This document shows positions 21,244 through 25,180 of a stretch of 25,180 nucleotides of DNA, in pieces. The notes beneath the pieces were generated by a model. It ran no database searches and was not told where the DNA came from. It saw only the letters and a list, made by a program, of their open reading frames with translations. Position 1 is the stretch's first letter. Every line of letters begins with the position of its first letter. The position numbers and the translations under genes are program-made. Source of the stretch: JAKORR01 sp964608495 (lineage in GTDB: Bacteria; Armatimonadota; Zipacnadia; Zipacnadales; FEN-943); the NCBI GenBank assembly GCA_964608495.1, contig CAZSOQ010000056.1:1-25180 (forward strand). The letters are read 5' to 3'.

Positions 21244-22143
21244 CTAGAAGATGTAAGCCGGAGTGCCGAGCTTCACCAGCTTGTACAGCTCGCGGGCGTC
21301 GTTGCCGTGCTGCCGAATGCACCCGTGCGAGGCCACGCCGCCCAGGCGGTGGTAGGCGGACGGCGTGGTGGCGTGGATGCCGATCATGCCGCTGCTGGTC
21401 ACGGCCATCCAGTAGGGCATGGAGCAGTTGTAGGCTCGGCTCCAGGCGTAGGTCATCTTGTTGAAGACCTTGCCCATGGTGACGCCCCAGCCCTTGATGC
21501 CCGGCTGCATGCGCGGCGTCGCGTAGCCACCCCGGCCTGTCGAGATCAGGTGCATGCGCAGCAGCCTGTCGTCCTGGAAGTAGTACAGGCGCTGCCGGTC
21601 CCGCAGGATGACGATGAAGGTGCCCCTGAGGTCGCGCACTTCCTTCGGGCGGAGCTGCACGAACCGCTCACAGGCCACCAGGCGGTTGTCCTGGTCGTCG
21701 AAGCCGGCCAGGCGTACCCAGAACCCCGGTGCGTCCATCCACGGCACCGTCCACGTCGCATGGCCGCGGTTCGGGATCACCTGGGTTACCAGGGCGCCGC
21801 TGCGGCCCCGCTCGTGCCCACCCAGCTTGCACTTCCCGTACTCGTAGTACAGCCGCACCTTCGTGACGGGTCCGGTCCAGTGCCACAGGATCGTCTGCTC
21901 GGTGCCTTCGGTCCACTGGGCCTGGGGCTCGGGGAGGATGAATTCGATGGCGGGCTTGCCCTCGGACTTCAGCGGCGGCAGGGCCGTCGTCGTCGCCCAG
22001 CCCCTGCCCGGCGACCAGTCATCCCCGGGCACCAGGGCCGCGGCCCGCTGCCTCGCCATCTCGGACGGCAACTCCTGCCCGCTGGGACCGGGCCCACACA
22101 CCACCACTGCCCCAACAACGGCGATGACCCAACGTGCGTCCAT
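21244..22143 (-). CDS. L,D-transpeptidase (YkuD) with N-terminal beta-sandwich domain
   Basis: YkuD enzymes form 3-3 crosslinks in peptidoglycan or attach proteins to it. The 299-residue product has a signal peptide (residues about 1-23, AVVGAVVVCGPGPSGQ). A beta-rich domain at about 64-165 follows (IEFILPEPQAQWTEGTEQ, HATWTVPWMDAPGFWVRLAG), resembling the Kre9/KNH-like Ig fold. The catalytic domain is C-terminal, with IGIHATTPSAYHRLGG and ASHGCIRQHGNDA; His257, His273 and Cys275 are the likely catalytic residues. The protein ends right after the catalytic domain at YIF. It lies between tilS and a PBP4-type carboxypeptidase on the same strand; the carboxypeptidase would trim pentapeptides to the tetrapeptides that L,D-transpeptidases use, so the pair makes functional sense. 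Confidence 0.9.
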   Translation of the reverse strand: MDARWVIAVVGAVVVCGPGPSGQELPSEMARQRAAALVPGDDWSPGRGWATTTALPPLKSEGKPAIEFILPEPQAQWTEGTEQTILWHWTGPVTKVRLYYEYGKCKLGGHERGRSGALVTQVIPNRGHATWTVPWMDAPGFWVRLAGFDDQDNRLVACERFVQLRPKEVRDLRGTFIVILRDRQRLYYFQDDRLLRMHLISTGRGGYATPRMQPGIKGWGVTMGKVFNKMTYAWSRAYNCSMPYWMAVTSSGMIGIHATTPSAYHRLGGVASHGCIRQHGNDARELYKLVKLGTPAYIF

Positions 22144-22215
22144 GGCTGTGGTTCTCGCCTAACTCCCGAACTGGACTGCATCCTCGTCCATCGCTCCAGT
22201 CCTCTTACGTAATAC

Positions 22216-22244
22216 AGTTAACCTTTCGCCGCCCGCCACGTCAA
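22216..22244 (-). promoter_or_regulatory. Possible promoter for the L,D-transpeptidase gene
   Basis: TTGACG (22244-22239, minus strand, overlapping the upstream gene's stop codon) and TTAACT (22221-22216) are 17 bases apart. The -35 box is strong and the -10 box weak; a TATTAC at 22214-22209 is an alternative at non-ideal spacing. The 97-base gap is noticeably AT-richer than its surroundings. Confidence 0.35.
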
Positions 22245-23452
22245 CTCGGGCCGCCGCTTTCACCGCCGCCCACGCCCTGGCCGCCCGGCACACCGGACCC
22301 CTTCGCCTCGATCTGCACCACCACGTCGCAGGCCCGGTCCTGCAGGTAGCGCGCCGAATCGCTCGGGCACGTCAGGTTGTTCATGAGCAGCGAGAAGACC
22401 AGAAGCCGCCCCTCGAGGGTGGAGGCATAGCCCGAGAGGGTGGCCATGTCGTGCATGGTGCCGGTCTTCGCCCACACGCGTCCGCAGGAGGGACCCTTGG
22501 TCATCCGCCCGGCCAGCGTCCCGTCGCGCCCGGCCACGGGAAGCGAGCCGATGAAGGCCGGCCATTCCATCGAGCAGTGGTACATGTAGCGCAGCAGGCC
22601 GACGTGGAAGGCGGGCGTGACGCGGTTCCTGCGCGACAGGCCGGAGCCGTCGGCGAACTCCACGCCCGCCACCGAGCAGCCCCGCTCCCGCCACAGGCGA
22701 CGGAGGAAGTCCGGCATCTTCCCCGGGCTCCCCACCGCGAACCAGGCCAGGCTGCGCCACAGGTTGTCCGCCCACGGATTCAGGCTGCGCTTGTTTATGC
22801 TCACGATGGTGCGCCCGAGTGGCTCGGAGAGGTGCTCGATGAGGGGGATCGTGTGCGCTGGCGGATCGGCGCCGGTGCCGGCGACCGTCGGCTGGAGCAG
22901 AAAGCCCGCTCCCGCCAGGGCCTCCTTCAGGCGGCTCTGGGAGACCTGGGGGCTGTCCCCGCTCGACCCCGTGACCGCGCCCGAGACCCAGATGTCGCGG
23001 CAGCCCTTCACCCCTCGCTTGCCCAGCTCGGCCACCATCGAGCTGAAGATGTCCATGTCGGCCGTGGGGTCCGCGGTGCCGCTGACCAGCAGAGGGCCGG
23101 CGATGAGACCGTCGGGCGAGATGGGGCCGCCCGCGAAGGCCGCGGTGCGGAACTGGTAGTCGGGTCCCAGCAGGATCAAGGCCGCCGCGGTGACGGGGAG
23201 CTTCTCAGTGCTGGCCGGCACCAGCGACTCGGTGGCCCCGCGGCTATAGAGCGTCTCACCCGTGGAGCAGTCGGCGACGAGCATAGCGATGCGTCCACCG
23301 GCAAGCTTCGGGTGATCCCACAATACCTCCAGCCGCCCGGCCGCCTCGCGGGGTGTGAGCGCCCAGCCGGCCCTCGCCAGGACCAGTACCAGCAGCCCTC
23401 CCGCCGCCGCCGCGCGGAACCCTGCCGCCTTGCGTGACCTACCAGCATGCAT
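22241..23452 (-). CDS. dacB: D-alanyl-D-alanine carboxypeptidase, PBP4/DacB family
   Basis: This 403-residue secreted penicillin-binding protein likely removes the terminal D-Ala of peptidoglycan stem peptides or cleaves 4-3 crosslinks. After a signal peptide (GLLVLVLARAGWAL) it shows all three active-site motifs: SxxK at Ser81-Lys84 in PASTEKLP, SxN at Ser223-Asn225 in INKRSLNPWADN, and KTG at 329-331 in WAKTGTM, plus the family's FADGSGLSRRNRVTP. It is somewhat shorter than typical DacB (about 450-490), mainly through smaller inserted domains, and has a Gly/Ser-rich tail. GGAGG lies at 23467-23463, ten bases before the ATG. It is the first gene of a minus-strand run with the L,D-transpeptidase next. 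Confidence 0.93.
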   Translation of the reverse strand: MHAGRSRKAAGFRAAAAGGLLVLVLARAGWALTPREAAGRLEVLWDHPKLAGGRIAMLVADCSTGETLYSRGATESLVPASTEKLPVTAAALILLGPDYQFRTAAFAGGPISPDGLIAGPLLVSGTADPTADMDIFSSMVAELGKRGVKGCRDIWVSGAVTGSSGDSPQVSQSRLKEALAGAGFLLQPTVAGTGADPPAHTIPLIEHLSEPLGRTIVSINKRSLNPWADNLWRSLAWFAVGSPGKMPDFLRRLWRERGCSVAGVEFADGSGLSRRNRVTPAFHVGLLRYMYHCSMEWPAFIGSLPVAGRDGTLAGRMTKGPSCGRVWAKTGTMHDMATLSGYASTLEGRLLVFSLLMNNLTCPSDSARYLQDRACDVVVQIEAKGSGVPGGQGVGGGESGGPS

Positions 23453-23477
23453 TCACCGACGTCCTCCGTGACGCCGT

Positions 23478-23486
23478 ATTATAGCA
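23478..23486 (-). promoter_or_regulatory. Extended -10 promoter for dacB
   Basis: On the minus strand TGCTATAAT (23486-23478) is a perfect extended -10 element. No good -35 is present. Transcription would begin near 23471, giving a leader of about 20 bases that just includes the GGAGG ribosome site. The overlapping plus-strand TATTAT could serve the divergent oxidoreductase gene, but its -35 region is poor. Confidence 0.6.
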
Positions 23487-23573
23487 TGGCCGCCGCGGCA
23501 GGAGTGGCGTGTCGGCCTACGAATGCTCATGACAAGGCACAGGTCCCCAGGCTCGCGCAGGAGGGAGAGCAGG

Positions 23574-24668
23574 ATGGAAGAGGTTGGTGTCGGTCTCATC
23601 GGATCAGCCTTTGTCTCGTCCATCCACGTCGAGGCCTTAGCCAGTGTACCCAAGGCCCGGGTCGTCGCCGTCGCTTCTCGCACCGAGGAGCACGCGCGCT
23701 CCTTCGCCCAGGCCCACGCCATCCCCAGATGGTTCACTGACTACCACGAGCTTCTGGCCCTGCCCGAGGTGGACGTCGTTGTCCTCGGCATCCCCAACTA
23801 CCTACATGCCGAGGCCTGCGTCGCCGCGGCCCAGGCCGGCAAGCACGTCATCTGCGAGAAGCCGCTGTGCACCACCCTGGCGGACGCCGACCGCATGATC
23901 GCCGCCTGCCGCGACGCCGGGGTCAAGCTGATGTACGCCGAGGAGCTGTGCTTCACGCCCAAGTACGTGCGCGCCAAGGAGCTGGTGGACGAGGGCGCCC
24001 TGGGCGAGCTGTATCTGATGAAGCAGGCCGAGAAGCACGACGGCCCCCACTCGCCCTGGTTCTGGGACGTGGACGTGTCGGGCGGCGGCGTGACCATGGA
24101 CATGGGCTGCCACGCCTTCGAGTACTTCCGCTGGATGCTCAACAAGGAGCGCCGGCCCGTCTCCGTCTACGCCGACATGGGAACCTACGTGCACGGCGAC
24201 CGCACGCGCGGCGACGACGACGCCGTCATCATCGTGGAGTTCGAGGGCGGCGTCCGCGGCGTGGCCGAGGAGTCCTGGGCCAAGAAGGGCGGCATGGACG
24301 ACCGCATCGAGCTGTACGGCTCGCGCGGCGTGATCTGCTGCGATCTGCTGCGCGGCTCCAGCTTCCCCACCTATTCGGACGTCGGCTACGGCTACGCGGT
24401 CGAGAAGGCGGGCTCCACGGTGGGCTGGTCCTTCACGATGTACGAGGAGCTGTGGAACTACGGCTTCCCCCAGGAGATGGCCCACTTCATCGAGTGCGTG
24501 GCCGAGGACCGGGAGCCGCTCGAGACGGGCGAGGACGGCCGGGCAGTCCTGGAGATCATCTTCGCGGCCTACGAGAGCGCCGGCACGGGGAGGAAGGTCG
24601 CCCTACCCTTCACGCCGCCGGAGTGGGCCCACAAGCCCATTGACCTGTGGCTCAATCGCCAGGACTAG
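23574..24668 (+). CDS. Gfo/Idh/MocA family NAD(P)-dependent sugar oxidoreductase
   Basis: This 364-residue protein is a predicted cytoplasmic dehydrogenase or epimerase acting on sugars, inositols or sugar acids. It has an N-terminal Rossmann fold (GVGLIGSAFVSSIHVEAL), the diagnostic CEKPL (Glu95-Lys96-Pro97, with the catalytic lysine), and a C-terminal alpha/beta domain with GGGVTMDMGCHAFEYFRWM, where Asp176 and His180 are the usual catalytic positions. GGAGGG at 23560-23565 supports the ATG at 23574, 121 bases from the divergent dacB start. The substrate cannot be deduced. Together with the sulfatase and glycoside hydrolase it fits breakdown of unusual sugars, though it is not in an operon with them. 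Confidence 0.92.
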   Translation: MEEVGVGLIGSAFVSSIHVEALASVPKARVVAVASRTEEHARSFAQAHAIPRWFTDYHELLALPEVDVVVLGIPNYLHAEACVAAAQAGKHVICEKPLCTTLADADRMIAACRDAGVKLMYAEELCFTPKYVRAKELVDEGALGELYLMKQAEKHDGPHSPWFWDVDVSGGGVTMDMGCHAFEYFRWMLNKERRPVSVYADMGTYVHGDRTRGDDDAVIIVEFEGGVRGVAEESWAKKGGMDDRIELYGSRGVICCDLLRGSSFPTYSDVGYGYAVEKAGSTVGWSFTMYEELWNYGFPQEMAHFIECVAEDREPLETGEDGRAVLEIIFAAYESAGTGRKVALPFTPPEWAHKPIDLWLNRQD

Positions 24669-24700
24669 GCCTCTGCCGCGATCCCCGGTGGTGAAGACGC

Positions 24701-24719
24701 CCCGGCCCACCGTGCCGGG
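24701..24719. terminator. Short hairpin between convergent genes
   Basis: CCCGGC (24701-24706) and GCCGGG (24714-24719) can pair around a 7-base loop in the 136-base gap between the oxidoreductase gene and the convergent gene ending at 24805. There is no T-tract and the stem is short, so the terminator role rests mostly on position. Confidence 0.35.
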
Positions 24720-24804
24720 CAGCAGTCCCGGCTTGCCTCGGCCACCGGCACGCGCGCGACGACCTCACGGTCCTACTGGGGGAATCCGGCGGGGTGCGGC
24801 CGCG

Positions 24805-25180
24805 CTACTTGATGGTGATCCATCCGTCCCGCGCCGACCGCTCGTCCCGTTCGATCTCGGCGTTCAGCCGCCGCGCCGCATCGGCAAGCTGAGCAGGCGC
24901 CGACTTCGGCGCCGCCACCACCACGCGCTCGGGCTCCGCGCTGCGCACCGGCAGCCAGTGCGGCCCGCCGTCCGTACTGGCGGCCGCCAACCGCACGGGC
25001 CTGGGAGCTGGCGGCTCGGGTGGGACGGACGGTGTCGCGGGCGCCGGCGGTGTCACCTCGGTGTGCGGACGCACACCCGGCCCCTCTGCCGCCGCGGGCG
25101 CGGGGGACACCGGGGGCGTGGGCGCCGGCCCGGGCGTCACCACGGCCACCCGCTCACCCGGCAGGCCCAGCGCTTCGGCG
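24805..25180 (-). CDS. Proline/alanine-rich C-terminal end of an unrecognised protein (runs off the window)
   Basis: The frame is open from the window edge to a TAG at 24807-24805, showing 125 C-terminal residues. The visible part begins AEALGLPGERVAVVTPG, continues with a Pro/Ala-rich region of about 55 residues (APTPPVSPAPAAAEG), and ends with a charged segment containing LADAARRLNAEIERDERSA and WITIK. An internal GTG at 25149 is unlikely to be the true start because coding-like sequence continues upstream of it. The low-complexity linker suggests an envelope or secreted protein, or a domain linker; no function can be assigned. Codon third positions remain G/C-rich, supporting real coding. 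Confidence 0.6.
   Translation of the reverse strand, partial: AEALGLPGERVAVVTPGPAPTPPVSPAPAAAEGPGVRPHTEVTPPAPATPSVPPEPPAPRPVRLAAASTDGGPHWLPVRSAEPERVVVAAPKSAPAQLADAARRLNAEIERDERSARDGWITIK

Overview
The window is GC-rich bacterial DNA (roughly two thirds G+C, with strongly G/C-ending codons) and reads like an uncultured environmental lineage. Several features recall Planctomycetota, Armatimonadota or neighbouring candidate phyla: a DUF5060-type glycoside hydrolase, a Tat-exported sulfatase with a LamG tail, UroD-like methyltransferases and Gfo/Idh/MocA oxidoreductases. The sequence alone does not settle the phylum. There are no rRNA or tRNA genes, insertion sequences or CRISPR arrays that I can see. 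Most genes have clear AGGAGG-type ribosome binding sites.

Layout. Positions 1-920 hold the end of a corrinoid (B12-binding) protein, a strong hairpin and a small EamA/ArnE-like membrane protein. Positions 1249-7105 hold a ribose/galactose-type ABC importer (ATPase, permease, lipoprotein binding protein) followed by a secreted DUF5060 glycoside hydrolase. Positions 7124-8137 encode a UroD-like methyltransferase. Positions 8213-9665 hold purQ and an unusual double-length PurS. A decayed DRTGG-domain gene follows (about 9666-10034). Positions 10132-14430 are a compact tetrahydrofolate one-carbon block: fhs, fchA, folD, metF. All of these genes are on the + strand. A convergent minus-strand zinc-ribbon membrane protein follows (14505-15317), then a + strand sulfatase (15487-17562). 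A run of minus-strand housekeeping and envelope genes comes next: ftsH, tilS, an L,D-transpeptidase and a PBP4-type D-Ala-D-Ala carboxypeptidase. The window ends with a divergent Gfo/Idh/MocA oxidoreductase and the proline-rich C-terminus of an unrecognised minus-strand protein.

How the genes may work together. The four folate genes can interconvert methyl-THF, methylene-THF, methenyl-THF, formyl-THF and formate, with ATP made or used at the formate step. The corrinoid protein and the UroD-like protein could pass methyl groups into or out of this pathway, and formyl-THF also feeds purine synthesis, to which purQ and purS belong. The most informative detail is in FolD: the lysine essential for its cyclohydrolase activity is replaced by glutamine, and the gene directly upstream (fchA) encodes a stand-alone cyclohydrolase. 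The two steps therefore appear to be split between two proteins. The ABC importer, glycoside hydrolase, sulfatase and oxidoreductase suggest scavenging of complex, possibly sulfated or modified, glycans.
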